DNA of 64,000 nt. Origin: Torymus aiolomorphi (Eukaryota > Arthropoda > Insecta > Hymenoptera > Torymidae). The notes under the pieces were generated by a model. It made no database searches and had not been told where the DNA came from. It was given only the letters and a program-made list of their open reading frames with translations. Positions within the stretch are counted from its first letter, which is position 1. The number at the start of each line of letters is the position of its first letter. This document shows, piece after piece, positions 33,235 through 47,371 of this stretch. The stretch covers positions 37,409,195 through 37,473,194 of the forward strand of contig CM070876.1 in NCBI GenBank assembly GCA_036365515.1. The letters run 5' to 3'. A program made the position numbers and the translations under genes.

Positions 33235-33480
33235 TTTTAGCCTTTCCTATAAACTTTTATAATTTTTTTTGTCGTTTCTGTATCAAACATGCTTGTAAAG
33301 TGATATTCAATAGAAGATACATCATTTTTTAACGAAATAGAGCATATTTGAGATTAGCTTGTGCATATCTCAAGAAAGAGGGGCTATATGAGATGGAACT
33401 AGACACACTGAGCTACATTTTCTGATACCACAAATCGACTTTCAAAGCCCAGTTAAAATATGTTTCCCAGAGAGTGTGCA
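33235..33480 (+). repeat. Single arm related to the foldback at 38501-39102
   Basis: Shares the order AATTTTTTTTGTCG, CAATAGAAGA, ACGAAATAGAG, CATATCTCAAGAAA, AATCGACTTTCAAA with 38925-39140 at moderate identity; the partner arm is absent. Confidence 0.65.
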
Positions 33481-33593
33481 CTCTCCTTGACAATGAGTCA
33501 GTGCCTTTTATTATCACTAGAACGAGATTCATACGTCTCGCTACTCAATCTAGGTGTCCCACGTCTCGAGTGCTCGTATATGTTCGTGCGTAG

Positions 33594-34682
<1,089 letters not shown>

Positions 34683-35257
34683 CCCTGGTAGAAATCCAAA
34701 ACATTTTATAACTAATAACTGACCATTTATATTAGAAACTTGTTATAAAATGAGAATTTCTCTTGTCCAGTTTCTAGCTCCCGATGAAACGCTTTTTCTC
34801 CTATTATTTGGCCATTTAATAGATTGAAAAATAGATTGAGTTTTTAAAGATAAGCACAAGCTTGTTCTTGAGAATTTTAAATATATTAAAACTGATCAGT
34901 TTCTTTAGTTTGGAAAAAGCTAGTAGAAGGCTTGCTGTTATGACAAGGAGTGAGGGATACAGAATCAGACGGAGAAATAAAAGTTTTGCTGAATTATTCA
35001 TAGAAAGAGTACAACAAATGATTTATTGGTTAATGTTATTTATTTATATTTTGGTAAGCCATCCAATGCACTTTAATGCTCTTTCATCAAAGATAAAAGT
35101 AGTAAGTAAATCAAATAAGAATATTTTATTGTTACATCAATCTAAGAAATAGGCAAATATGGCCGAAAAATCGTTTCATCATAGCTATTAATTAGCCAGT
35201 TTTACTAGCTATTTTCTAACTTCTTGGCTATTTCATATAGATGAATTTCTACCAGGG
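34683..35257. mobile_element. 575-bp inverted-repeat element, CCCTGGTAGAAAT ends
   Basis: The ends CCCTGGTAGAAAT and ATTTCTACCAGGG are inverted; subterminal blocks also pair loosely (GATGAAACGCTTTTTC against GAAAAATCGTTTCATC). A related lone end, CCCTGGTAGAAACG, occurs at 62689. The internal 97-codon frame at 34862-35152 has no recognisable domain. Confidence 0.65.
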
Positions 35258-35330
35258 CATTAGCGAATATATTGAAGCATTATAAAACACATGCAATTCT
35301 ATGGTGTAATATGAAATATTTATCAGAATC

Positions 35331-35408
35331 GATTTATGATCAAAAGTGATAAAATTGATTTATGATCAAAAGTGATAAAATTGATTTATGATCAAAAGTG
35401 ATAAAATT
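35331..35408. repeat. Three exact copies of a 26-bp tandem repeat
   Basis: GATTTATGATCAAAAGTGAT plus AAAATT, three identical head-to-tail copies. Confidence 0.95.
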
Positions 35409-35419
35409 TTATTTACAAA

Positions 35420-36321
35420 AGTACACTCTTAAAAATGTTATCCCTATTTTACACAAAGTTTGTGTAGAATATGAATTTTCCTATTTTACACAAAAATTTG
35501 TGTAAATGGTTTACACAAACTTTGTGTAAAAGTTTCACACAAGAATGTGTGTAAAATCGTGGCTTTACACAAAAATTGTGTGTTAACTTGTAATGGATCG
35601 TTTGAACTGACGCGCGCCGTGAACATGACTTTGCTCGTGATCGACAGGGTCCGTGACGTGTGCTCTCGATAAATGCCCATTCACACCGATTTTGGTCCCT
35701 TTTCTGGCGATACTGAGAGACGGCGCTAATCGGGACGTCCAGTGTACTGCAGACGCTCGTTTTCGATATACTTATATCACTTATTAATATATACTTATTA
35801 ATGACACTAATGATTTCATTAGTGTCATTAATTTTAGATACGTTATTCGCGACGCTGGGTAATCGCGTATTTTTTCTTATCTTAGTCGATATGAATATTG
35901 ACGAGAGGAGGTATCGAGTGTGTGACGTGATTTGTGCTGGCATGAAGTACGTTTGATACTGTTAATTGTCTATTGTTTGTTACTGTTTTTGACTATTTTT
36001 GCGTGTACAAATGTGTCCCCCTAGTGTCATTACCGACATAAACACTCGCATTCCTTTGCACATCGCGTATACCTTTTATCCTTCTATACTGTACTTTAGT
36101 TTATCTTGTTAGTAAGTTACTGTACATTAGTATAACATTAAAATTATCTTCTATTATATTGTAGATTGAAACTTTCAAACAAAATTAATGTAAATTGAAA
36201 ATTTTACACAAAAATTTGTGTAAATTGAAATTTTACACATAAATTTGTGTTAATTGAAAATTTTACACAAAATTTAAATTACACAGGATTCATATTTTAC
36301 ACAAAATTTTTAAAAGTATAT
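35420..36321. repeat. Inverted-repeat element built from ACACAAATTTGTGT words
   Basis: Both ends carry clusters of TTTTACACAAAnTTTGTGTAAA (35441-35590 and 36195-36310); the outer words CACTCTTAAAAATG and its partner near 36310 are inverted. The middle is unrelated sequence with a palindrome, ATTAATGACACTAATG and its complement around ATTTCATT (35797-35833). The minus-strand ORF at 35449-35943 crosses the repeat words and is not convincing. Confidence 0.7.
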
Positions 36322-37260
36322 GCTTTCAATTCAGTTTTTTTTTATTATTATCACATTGTATTGAAATGAACGAAAAAAAAAACATTGTTTGAAGTAAATT
36401 TAATCAAGCAAGGAGAAATAAGGTGTTTTTATGGATTTTATGTATAGGCCTTAAATATAAAATATTTTCCAGTTGATTATTCTCGTATTGCAAGATGAGC
36501 AGTAATATAGTATGATAAATAATTATTTTAAGTAAAGGAAAAAAATTTTTTAACAAAATTTTAGCAGTAATAAAGTAGAAATAGTCAACTTAAAAAATGA
36601 TTAAACAAATTATTGTAATATTTTTCATTTTCGCTCCAATTTTAATTTGGAAAGATTTGTCTTTATATTTGTAAGATTTCATTAGGGATTATCGTGGGAC
36701 AAATTAAAAAAAGCTTCCTCTAGGAGGAAGCAATAGTTTTTTCATTTCTTGAAATGCTTGTTTACCATACTTTATCGTTTCTCACCATGCAATATGAGAA
36801 CAATTTAATGAAAAGTATTTTATATTTGAGATCTATATATACCCATAGAATAACCCTAATACAGTATTTTTCTTAAAACGAAAACGTGTTATACTTCGTA
36901 TGGGGTATTGATATACCTCCAATGTATCCACCTTTTCCTCAGTTGAAAATATCCATATGTATTTCATATGAAAATCAATTTGGAATCTATATAGAATCTG
37001 TGTTGAAATCGGCCCCAAAACATCATACGAAAATCTATGTGACAATCCATACAAAGTTCTATATAGAAATTTTTATAGAAATCTATATAGAAATCTATAT
37101 TTCATATAAATTTCCATGTAGATTTTTCTACAAACATTTCCACGTAGACTTTTCTATAATCATTTTAGAAATACGTTTTCAATGGATTTTCGTGCAGATT
37201 TTCATATGAAAATCCATATCAAATATAGGTTCTTATATAAATACTTCTATAAAAAATTGC
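36322..37260. repeat. AT-rich region with degenerate AGAAATCTATAT repeats
   Basis: 36713-36731 is a lone GCTTCCTCTAGGAGGAAGC stem-loop (3' end of the Helitron-like repeat). 36930-37240 is a degenerate array of 10-12 bp words such as ATATAGAAATCT and CATATGAAAATC, many self-complementary. Confidence 0.6.
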
Positions 37261-37274
37261 ATATTGTCGAGTGG

Positions 37275-37470
37275 GAAGAAAAAGTTTCTATCGCGGCGAA
37301 GCGGATGGAAAGGTCTGATCTCAACTGAGCGCGTAAGAAGGTTCCATCTCAGCGGAGCTCGTGAAAAGGTCCTATCTGAGTTGAGCGCGTAAGAAGGTTC
37401 CATCTCGGCGAAGCGTGTGAAAAGGTCCTATCCCAGATGAGCGCGTCAGAAGGTGTCATCTCGCATGTCT
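37275..37470. repeat. Minisatellite with alternating 28-30 bp units
   Basis: Units like GAGCGCGTAAGAAGGTTCCA and GCGAAGCGTGTGAAAAGGTC alternate to give an approximately 57-bp higher-order repeat, about three copies. Confidence 0.85.
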
Positions 37471-38500
37471 TATAACAGCGAGATGGCACGTTTTGGATGT
37501 TTTGGCAACGATTTCGATAAGGATTCCATATACTCTATTAGAAATGTTAATTCATAAAATAGTGCATTACGTAACTACTTGATTCCTCCACGAATTAATG
37601 TCGGTGAAGAGACGAGTATGGTAATCACCTTTCCCAGGTGTGTGCATAGAATATTTTTCAACTGCGTGTGCGAAACTCAATTTATCGTTACGTTGCGTGC
37701 GCAAAACATCTGATTTTCGCGTTATTGTAATCGTTAAGGCGATGTGAAGTTCAAAATCAACCCAATTTCATTATTTAATAAATTAATATTCGGACGTTTA
37801 TTTGGAAAAACAGGATTGTCAGGCGCTCCATATATGTAAATACTATACTCTAAAATTTTGTTGAGTAATTCTATTAGTATTTGCATTAGATGTACATGTT
37901 CAAAAATTATGTCGGTTTTCAGTCTTGAAAATTTTGCTCTAATGCTATTCTTTAAGTGGGCAAGCCAGTGTTAAATCTGAAAAATGAAGGTTCTATTAAA
38001 TATATTCTTACTTTAACATGGAATTGAGCGATAAATAATGTGTTTATTATTTTTTCCCCTGATTAAAGGTATTAAATTTTGCAATTATGCAGGTCTGGAG
38101 TTTGAAAGTCTTCATTTTTTTAAAGAATCGTTTGAAATTTTAATTGATTATTCAAAATGTTCTTATCCACAACTGAATGGGGAAGATTTTATTAAAATTA
38201 TTCTTTTCACGTTTTGTAACTGTTTTTTTTATCTTAAAATTTTAAGTTTCATTCAATCGAAATTTTAACCAGACAGGGCTCATTTTTTTCGATTTTGCTT
38301 ACACAGTTGGTGTCAATATTCTATTTTTGTCAAAATCGATTTTTTTTATTGTTTTATAGTGATTTTTCAATTTCACAAATTTTAATTTTAGAGTTTTTTA
38401 TTATTTAGAACTAATATTGTTTATATTTTATTAATACACTTTATGTAGGATAAAATTCTCTACAATTTAGAAAAACTTATTCCGCTTGTTATACATGTAC
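37471..38500. other. Spacer with a dispersed repeat
   Basis: 37835-38010 is an inverted copy of sequence also present near 50980-51090 and related to the units at 57145-57445. No gene recognised; the plus frame at 38038-38268 is low complexity. Confidence 0.4.
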
Positions 38501-39102
38501 GATTTCTAGTATCTAAAAACGAAGCCCAGAGCTCACATTTTTGTCAAATGGGCCCTTTTTCTTGAGATAAGGGCAATGTCAACTCAAATATCCTCTATTT
38601 CGCTAAAAAATGATGTCTCTTCTATTGACTGTCACATTGCAAGTATTTAAGATACGAAAACGAGGGAAAAAAAATTATAAAAGTTGACGGTAAAAGCTAA
38701 AATTTAAGCTCTAATTTATTTAAAAAATATTGATTGTTAAGGAAATTATAAGCAATCAAAGATAGCGTAAAAAACTGTTTAAAAATACAATCCATTTAAT
38801 CGCTTAAAATGAAGACAAACTTTTAATCATTTTCTTACACTATCTTTGATTGCTTATAATTTCCTTAAAAATCAATATTTTTTAAATGAGTCAGAGCTTA
38901 AATTTTAGCTTTTACTGTCTACTTTTATAATTTTTTTTCTCGTTTTCGTATCTTAAATACTTGCAATGTGACGGTCAATAGAAGAGACATAATTTTTTAG
39001 CGAAATAGAAGATATTTGGGATGAGATTGCCCATATCTCAAGAAAAAGGGCCCATCTGACGGAAACGTGAGCACCGGGCTTCATTTTTAGGTACCAGAAA
39101 TC
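38501..39102. repeat. Foldback element with about 270-bp arms
   Basis: Arms 38501-38780 and 38835-39102 are inverted copies sharing GATTTCTAGTATCTAAAAAC-type ends, TTTTCTTGAGATA and GATTGCTTATAATTTCC. Confidence 0.85.
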
Positions 39103-39714
39103 GACTTTTAAATACCCGCGAAAATCCGTTTCTCGGAGGATGTTCACTCTCCTTATTAGTCCTAGTTATTGACGAAAACGTAGTTTTTTTGCAAATAGGT
39201 TATATTTCGAAATTAAAAAAAGATATTGAGATGAATATTTTTTTGGTTATTAGGATTGAGAATACTATAATGTGCTAAATTTTTAGCACTTTTTCTTGAT
39301 TATTTTTGCAGAAAAAACAAATTTATGAAAAAAAATTATTTTTCTCACACCGGGCCGAAAGTGCCTCATTCCCGCGCTGCTCCGAAACGGAAATATGGTA
39401 TTTTCGGCCTCGATGTGAGGAAAAAAACCGCTGCTAACTTCTTTAGCAAAATGCTTTCTCAAAGAGAATTGATAAATTACATCAACCAATTTTTTAAAAT
39501 GTACATTTTAATATAAAATTTCATTCTTTCTGCATATCTGATTTTCCATAAATACAATTATTCAAGATGATCAAGAAAATTATATTTAAAATAGTTATGT
39601 AGTAATTATTAAATTGAAAATTAAAAAGATTAAGATATTATCACATGTTATTTATTGAATTTATAAATTAATTGCATTTCTTCGAAATTTCTTCGGTATT
39701 TTATTAGAAAACCT

Positions 39715-39850
39715 GCTAACTCCGTGTTTGCTTCAAAACCCCGCCAACTCAGCGAAGACTTCGAAAATCCATCAACTCATAGAGTGGTTTCAAAAATCAT
39801 ATAACTCGGCGAAGGTTTCAAATATCCTCTAACACAGGCGTTTTTTTTTC
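39715..39850. repeat. Minisatellite of about 29-30 bp
   Basis: Four to five diverged units like CCAACTCAGCGAAGACTTCG. Confidence 0.7.
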
Positions 39851-39894
39851 CTTGAAATTTGTAGTGGTAGCTCTAGGATGTTAAAGTACAATTT

Positions 39895-40285
39895 TTGTAT
39901 AAGCGATGAAAAAAATTATTTACGATTTTTCTATATTTTTCTTTATTTTTTTTACCGACTTAATATTATCCGTTTCGACGGACAAAAATATGGATTGATA
40001 GGTAATTTCAAGTCCTTTCAGAAAATGGGCCTAATTCCCACCGATATCCAAACCCAGAGCCGAAAAAAATTATTTTTGATTTTTCGATATTTTTTTTTAT
40101 TTTTTAAACGACTTAATATTATCCGATCAGGCTGACGAAAATATGGATTGATAGGTAATTTCAAGGTCTTTCAGAAAATGGGTCTACTTCCCACCGATAT
40201 CCAAATTCGGCGACGAAAAAAAAATTTCGATTTTTCGATATTTTACTTTATTTTTTTTAACCGACTTAATATTATCTGATCAACT
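39895..40285. repeat. Tandem repeat of 153 bp, about 2.5 copies
   Basis: The word CGACTTAATATTATC recurs at 39956, 40109 and 40262, exactly 153 bp apart. Between them TATGGATTGATAGGTAATTT and CCACCGATATCCAAA repeat. It lies just upstream of the (CA)n Helitron-like tail. Confidence 0.9.
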
Positions 40286-40385
40286 ATATAATTGAACTTG
40301 CACAACTTCAAAATTAGCTTTAAATACCTGCCAAAGATAAGCTCGATATCTTTCACCAGTTTCGAGTTATGCTGCGGACAAATTT

Positions 40386-40715
<330 letters not shown>

Positions 40716-40794
40716 TCGCCTTCGGCTAGGGTGGCAATTTACACGAGCTGTGAACTGTCCAAGTTTTTTCCCCCCATGATGCGTAATATACTAT

Positions 40795-41110
40795 TTCTAT
40801 GTCCAACGATTACGGAAATAAAATTGGCTTAATAACTTTGAAATTTTTTTAGGGGTAGATTTTGGATATCTTCCGGCTAAGTTCTTTGATTAAAAGGGTT
40901 GGTCCATAAATTTCAGAGATATTTGATGTGCAAATTATTGTAACCTTTTTTTTCAAATCGAAATTTCTCAAGAACGGCTCGATATATCAGCTTGAAATTT
41001 ATAGACTATTTTGTAAGTGATATAGGCAATATATGTGTAAATTTTCATCGAGATCATAATATGGTTACTTTTTTAGATATTTTATATTTAAAATTTTGGT
41101 ATACAATAAC
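40795..41110 (-). repeat. Inverted copy of an approximately 315-bp dispersed satellite unit
   Basis: In reverse complement it matches the repeats at 60960-61740 and 55680-55900: TAACCATAT..., GAAATTTACACA, CTATAAATTTCAAGCTGATA and CTCAAGA/GAGAAATTTCG blocks in the same order. Confidence 0.7.
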
Positions 41111-41355
41111 TGAAGTGAAATTGTTTTGATTTCTTTGAAATTATTGGTGATTACATTAGTGTATTTACATATCAAACTTGGATTTTAAACAAACATGTAT
41201 TACTTTTTTGCGAATATTCATATAGAAAATTTTGTTTGATTAGTGTTATAAAAAATTAAAAAAAAAAAGGAATAAATAAATTTTTTTGGTGAAGCTAAGT
41301 ACTAATGTATTGAGAGCGGTTTTTCGTCTGTTGTATTGTGGAGCGAAATTTAAAT

Positions 41356-43531
41356 TGTAACGGGGTAAAAGCTGTCCTTGGTGCGCTATATCTCAAAGCG
41401 GACTTGCCGATGAACGGCGCAGCAATAGACAGGCGCGAGCACGGGTTCGTGCAAACCCTCGGCGATTAGCAGCCCGTCAGCTCCGCGCTGTTGCTCGCCG
41501 TCGCACACTGGGGCCATACGGATTTTTTGGTTCAAAACTACCTAGAGGTCGCAATTCTCAACGGAATCTCAAAATTTTTGCTTAGGAACATTCGTTATTA
41601 AATATCGAGAGCCCTACGAAGCCTGATTTTCCAAAAAATTAACCTATAAATCTAAGGAGTCATATAATCCTATCACATCAACCAATCAATTCAATTTTTG
41701 ACCTGCAAATCCCAAAAATACGATAAACCTTTAATTTGTAAGCCCTTTACTCGTGAACTCTTGACCTTTGATCCAGTAAGCCATGCACTCATAAACTCTA
41801 AACCTATAAGCCCTAACCTCATAAGTCTTAAGGGGATCTTACACCTAGTGGCTTCTGAGGCCAAAATCAGCTATAAAAAAGAGAAAAATGTTATTTAAAC
41901 CACATACAATGTATATCCTAAAAATATACACTATTTCTGACAGAATGGCCCAAGACTTAATCTGTAGACCAATTTTATGAATCAAGGTTAAGAGAGCATG
42001 TGTCAAGGATTTATAAATTGAAGTTTTATAGCATTTTTGGGAATCACAAGTGTAAATTTTGGAGTTATAGGTTATAAATTAGGTTTATAGGTTCATATTT
42101 TCAAAATTAGGCTTCGTAGCGGTCTTTGGTATTTTGTCACAAAATTTTCTGTTTTTAAAGTTTCAAATTCGGTTGAGAATTATGACCTCTAGGTGGTTTT
42201 GAACCTTTCGGCCCCAGTGTGCGTCGGCTGTTTTCAGCCGCAGCCGCGCCTTTTCGACCCGTTACAACGCGCGACTTCGTCGTCGCGCTCTCACTCGAGC
42301 GAGCTGCCCTAGCTACTCAGTTATCACGCGAGTACTGCGTACTCGCGACCGCGGAGGCCGGTGGTATTCATCACCGTGTCACCGAATTAGGAATTAGAAT
42401 CGGGTATGCGAAATAGAATACGCGAGCAAGTAAAATCAAAGCAACAATTGTCTTTATTGCCCCCTGAGGCGACTTGCTAATTACACACGCGGCGCGTGCT
42501 ATAAGTACGCGCCGGTTCGGGTGGTGCGCCCGCGCACGCGAAGTACGTGTGTGCTCGGTCGCACACACGTACGCGCAAAAGGCGGCCCGCGCCGACGTCG
42601 GCCGATCACCGCGCACGATCGACGCTTCCTGGACGCTCGTCGTCCGCAGGGGAAGCGCGCGCTCGCCTGGCCAGGACTTACCTCCTCAGTAGTCTCGGCG
42701 TGGAGGCGGGCGCCGGGGCTAGCTTGCGCGCCCCTTGCGTCTCTCTCTCTCTCTCTCTCTCGCCGCTAGGCTGCCTTGCCTGCCGCATGTCTCTCTCCTC
42801 TCTCTCTTTCCTCGCCGTTGACGGATCGGCTCGGCCGCAGCTAGCCGTCTGCCGTGTCCCCGAGCTGCGTGCCTTGCCTCTCTCTCTCTCGCTTCCGCGA
42901 GTCGGCTCGGCCGTAGCTGCTCTCGGCCGCGTCGCGCTCACTCTCTTCCCGCGCTGCCCCGCAACTCTCGCTCTCGCACCTTTCCGCGGCTCTCTCGCTC
43001 TCTCTCCGTACTGCACCCTGCCGCTGCTCTCTCTCCCTCTCTCGCACTCTCTCCGCGCGGCACACTCGTGCGACTGTCTCTGTCTCTCTCTTCGCACTGG
43101 TGCACTCCCGCGACTCCACAATCAAAGGAGAACTCGTGCTTTCGGCGCGGATAGAAGGCAGCTAACTACCACGGCGACAAAAGCAATACTGCCGGGCTCT
43201 GTCTCTCACTCTCCTTCCCCCTCGCGCAAGGTTGTCGCGAGTTTTCATTTCGGGGCTTATTGTGTGTCGTAGTTGCGCTCGGTACTTTCCGCACAGCTAC
43301 ACGTGCGTGTAACTACACACACACACACGTAAGCCCCCGGAGAAATACGAGGACAAGCCCAACTCTATTCGCGAATCCTCATGCCGAAATCGTCGGCCTT
43401 GCCTTCTCCAAGGCCGCGGCATGTTTACGTTTTCGGGCATCTACCCGTGTATATTTCGTGCGTCGGAGGTCGGCTCGATCCGAGCTCCGGGTTCGCGTAC
43501 ATTTACACACAGAGACGCGCCAGCCATTACA
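41356..43531. mobile_element. Candidate solo LTR, GC-rich, with nested element
   Basis: Begins TGTAACGGGG and ends CCATTACA, flanked by AAAT on both sides (41352-41355 and 43532-43535). TG/CA ends and a 4-bp duplication fit a Gypsy-type solo LTR; without the nested 718-bp insert it would be about 1.45 kb. The sequence is far more GC-rich than its surroundings and contains CT-rich tracts (42740-43090). No internal coding region, so family and even LTR status are inferred. Overlapping ORFs at 42219-43541 have no recognisable domain. Confidence 0.5.
41504..42221. mobile_element. Transib-type miniature element
   Basis: The ends CACACTGGGGCC and GGCCCCAGTGTG are inverted, and similarity extends inward through GGTTCAAAACnACCTAGAGG and ATTCTCAAC. 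The flanks are identical 5-bp CGTCG duplications (41499-41503, 42222-42226). A CGNCG-type duplication with a CACNNTG-type end is the known hallmark of Transib transposons, relatives of RAG1. No transposase inside, so it is non-autonomous. Confidence 0.75.
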
Positions 43532-43709
43532 AAATTTTTAATTGAATTTAGGAACAACTTTAATTAAATGAAAATTATCTCAATTAGAGTGGTACTCTCA
43601 ATTATAACAGAATACGAAATTATTTATTGAGGAATCGTCAGTTTATTGATAAAGCTGGTTTGATGTTAGATCGGAAAGTTATAGACCCCCTTCAAAAACC
43701 ATGACTTAA

Positions 43710-44132
43710 GGACGCTCTTGCACGACAATACAGTTTGTGCGCTCAGCGAGAGCACAAACTATACCAAACACGTCGTTCTGTCTCTCTCGCTCTCGTGCAC
43801 GTCGTCTGCTATTTGTGTTCATAATCATGAATTAAAGGAAATTTCCCACGGCTACGTACAATTTACAAGGTGTGGTTTGAAAGGGGAAGCCGCAATCTTT
43901 ACGCCATGTTTTTTACTGGTCAAAAATTTGATCCCTTTTCAGAAATACTCGACTTAATCTATTTTTTCCCGCCATCCCATAAGAATACATGTAAAAGATG
44001 ACAACTTCAAACGTTAATTTCTCAAAATTTTCCACGGTTATAGGGGAAAATAAAAGTACCACAAGATTCGGCACATCTTGAACTATTGAAAATGTTATAT
44101 CCCAGTTCGTAAATTTTCATGCAAGAGCGTCC
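43710..44132. mobile_element. 423-bp TTAA-flanked miniature element
   Basis: The ends GGACGCTCTTGCA and TGCAAGAGCGTCC are inverted and both are flanked by TTAA (43706-43709, 44133-44136). TTAA duplication suggests piggyBac-type mobilisation, though the ends do not begin with the usual CCY. Confidence 0.75.
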
Positions 44133-44170
44133 TTAAAAGATCCGTAAATAGAGTAGTTGAGTTTATTTAA

Positions 44171-46978
44171 GGAGGTTGGCTACCCAAATAAAAATGGTTA
44201 CATCATTTCAAAAACTTAATAATGTTATTCTTCGATTCATTTCCTATAATTGTGCGAAATTTCAAATCGTTTGTCAACTCGGTTATGGAATAATTCAACT
44301 TTAAAGTTCAACTCTTATATACGGGTTCTTATGGAAGTAAAACTATAACCTTAGTAAAAGCACAATACATTCAGGATGCGATTATTTAAAAAAGGTAGCA
44401 ATGAACCAAAAAACTACTGGCAATATAGAAAATATACAGAAAAATGTGTATACGAAATCTGAAAATGACGTACAACACCGATTCTGAGTACTGCGGCAAA
44501 ACGTAAACAAACGATCGAGTTCGTTGGCTGCGAAAGGGGGTGTGCAGTGAGCGGGGGTCTTATTACGATGGCAACTCACCGGTGAGAAGTGAGTTGGTGA
44601 GATGGTGAGTTGAGGAGTTGGGAGAATACTACTATCGCCTGAAAAAACATTGTCTATTTGTATACTTTCGCGGGAAAAACCGCGAATTCAAATGTACTTT
44701 ATACCACTCTAACCTCAAAATCACAACTTTGATATGATTTTTCGGCAATCGCTCCCACTCTTCCCTCAAGGATCGAAAAAAATTTTCAAATAAAATAAAT
44801 TCCTAAAACCTACATTGTCGGGGGTGCCAGTTTAACGCGAAAGAGTAGCTACACGCATACGGAACACAACAAAATAATTCAATAAAAAAGAAAAAAGTTC
44901 CAAAATAAAAACTTTACACTCAAAACCTAAAAGAGTAAATATTGAGACAAAAATATAGAATACAGGAAGTTTACTCTTTTATAAAATAGTAAAATATCAT
45001 TATTACCCTTTGTACCCTGTCGTAAATTATAAATGTTAATAACAGTTAATAACTGTTGAAAATTACTTAAAACTATTTGTAACTGTTTAAAACTGTTTAT
45101 AAATGTTACAAAATGTAGGATTTTGGACAGATTTTCAAATAGTCTTTAGGAGTTTTAAACATTTTGAAACAGTTTAAAAAAATTTTGAATGATATTCAAA
45201 ATGAATTAATAATTTGTAATTAATTATTATTAACAAATAATAATAATTAATAATTCGTAATTAATTAAACGAATGATATTTAAGAAGAATTAATAATTTG
45301 TAATAAATTAAACTATTATTAACTAATTCACAATAGTAATAATTATTAATTAATAATTTGTAATTAATTCAACTATTATTATAACTATTACAAACGGTTA
45401 AAAACTGTTACAAATAGTTATTAACAATTACTAACGTCCAAAAGCATACACTTTATAATATTTTTGAACAGTTTATAACTCTTACTAATAGTTTTTAACT
45501 TTTTCGAATAAAAATATTTCCACTAGGGTAGTGGTCCGTATTAGTGTGCCTGTCCATATTTGTGTGCCCTATTATTAAAACATATCCTAGAAGTGAACGA
45601 GTAAAAACGTAACACTAAAATATTTTTTTTCATAAAATATAGTTAATTAAGTTTAAATAGAATTAATTACTTAATTTGTTTTCATTTATTATAACATTAA
45701 AAAAGAACTTTCAAAAATATGTTTCACGGTTTGCGGTGTGTCACGGTGTTTCCTTGTTCAAACTTCCTAAGAAATGACATTTTTAAAAGTATCATTAAAT
45801 AATGTTTCGGAAGGATTTTAATGTGGGATACAATTGATTATATCATAAAATAATATTATGTTATATAATAAACCTTAATATAAAGGTTTTCAATTGATTT
45901 TAATATTTAATTAATGGTGTCTACTAATAGGGCAGTGAAAAACGACTTGTCCAGATTTGTGTGTGCACAAATACAATACGAGCATGCTCGTATCGGCGCT
46001 TGAACAGGAAAGTTAGGTTAGGTTGTCTGCGCACGAACGTTGTTTCATATCGCACTGACGACCTTCAGCAGTTTTTACCGTATTGGAATTAATTAACATT
46101 CAATGTAAACAAGGGTTAGAAATTAATTATAAATGCGCTACAGTTAAAATAATTTTGTTGGCAATGATAATATTATCAAGACACACTAATGTGGGGCACA
46201 CAAACGTGTATATCCACATTAATACGGGGCACACAAAAATGTACTTTGATGTCTGCTAGGGCACACAAATGCGTACAAAATTTTTTTTTTTTATATTACT
46301 TGTAACTTTCGTAAATATAAATATTTTTCTATAAAAAAAATTGTTTCGTGTAGATTATTACTTTTATTATCTATATAAACCACCCGGAATCTCTGATACA
46401 GCTTAAATAGTCTATTATTATGCGACAAAACTGAAGAGTTTCTTAAACCCACACTAATACGGACATCTACCCTATAGGGTAAAGACTAAAGATGAACGTT
46501 ACTCGTTTAAATGAGAAACTTTTGAAATTGTACTTTTAAATAGTAGAAAATATGATTTCAGCAGCTAGAAAGAGTGAAAAGGATATTTTACTCTTTTCCA
46601 ACAAGAAAAATAATTAAACAAAAAAAATATTGTCGGGGGATGCGAGTCCCACGTAGAAGAGGGAGGCATATAGACGTGCGACAGTAGGCGAGTCAATTAT
46701 TTAAAATGGTGTTAAACCCAAATAGCCAGGGAAAGTAAATTATCGAAAAAATGAGTTAGGCACGCGTGCGACCATAAGTAAGATCGATTAATTAAATAAA
46801 AAAGTCTTAAAACAAAAAACCAAAATAGCCGGGGGACACATGGTTTATCTCACCGAAAAAGTACTAGAAAATCTAAAAACATCCATCGTGCTTGCGTATG
46901 CGCACATCCCTATTTTCAGTATACGTTCTCCCCAACTCACATCTCTCTGCCCCGCGCGAGCAGAGGTAGCCAACCTCC
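44171..46978. mobile_element. 2.8-kb TTAA-flanked element
   Basis: The 14-bp ends GGAGGTTGGCTACC are perfectly inverted and flanked by TTAA (44167-44170, 46979-46982). The interior has no transposase. It carries a remnant of the second hairpin of copies a/e in reverse orientation (44698-44755), degenerate AACTGTT/AATTAATAATT low complexity (45040-45430), and a nested TA-flanked element at 45526-46472. Confidence 0.75.
45526..46472. mobile_element. 947-bp TA-flanked pogo-like non-autonomous element
   Basis: The ends GGGTAGTGGTCCGTATTAGT and, in reverse complement, GGGTAGATGTCCGTATTAGT are inverted and flanked by TA. Subterminal words like TCCATATTTGTGTGCCC are repeated several times near both ends, like the subterminal sites of the 27650-32123 element. 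No coding region. Confidence 0.8.
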
Positions 46979-46982
46979 TTAA

Positions 46983-47371
46983 GTGAGTCGTCAAATAAAG
47001 GATTTCAAGAATACGAAAAAATTTGTAATTTTTGTAAATATTAATGAAGTTGGCGATTGTTCAAAAAACATGTAAAATGGATAAACATATTTTATATTTG
47101 AACTATATACTACACATATAGGAATGCTAAATTTGGAGGAAGCTACGTGCCAATAAATTGGCTTTAAATTTTTTAAATTACAATTTCTTTTTTTCATGAC
47201 TAGTAGTGCATATTAAATATTTTTTATCACTTTATTGATTTTTTATTCCTGTTACTTTGTACAGAAGTACATTTTGAATAATTACTAAAAGTGTGACGTT
47301 AATCTGTTGAAAACTAACAGAAAAACTTGACGACAATAAAGCATTTCAAATTCACATGTACTTACTCAATT
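46983..47371. other. Spacer, nothing recognised
   Basis: AT-rich sequence between two transposons; short frames without domains. Confidence 0.4.

Noticed and set aside
35449..35943. 164-codon minus-strand ORF
   Set aside because: One end runs through ACACAAA repeat words; no domain, no splice structure, inside an inverted-repeat element.
42219..43541. Long GC-rich ORFs of up to 241 codons
   Set aside because: GC-rich, stop-poor DNA; several frames open at once, no domain, and the region looks like an LTR.
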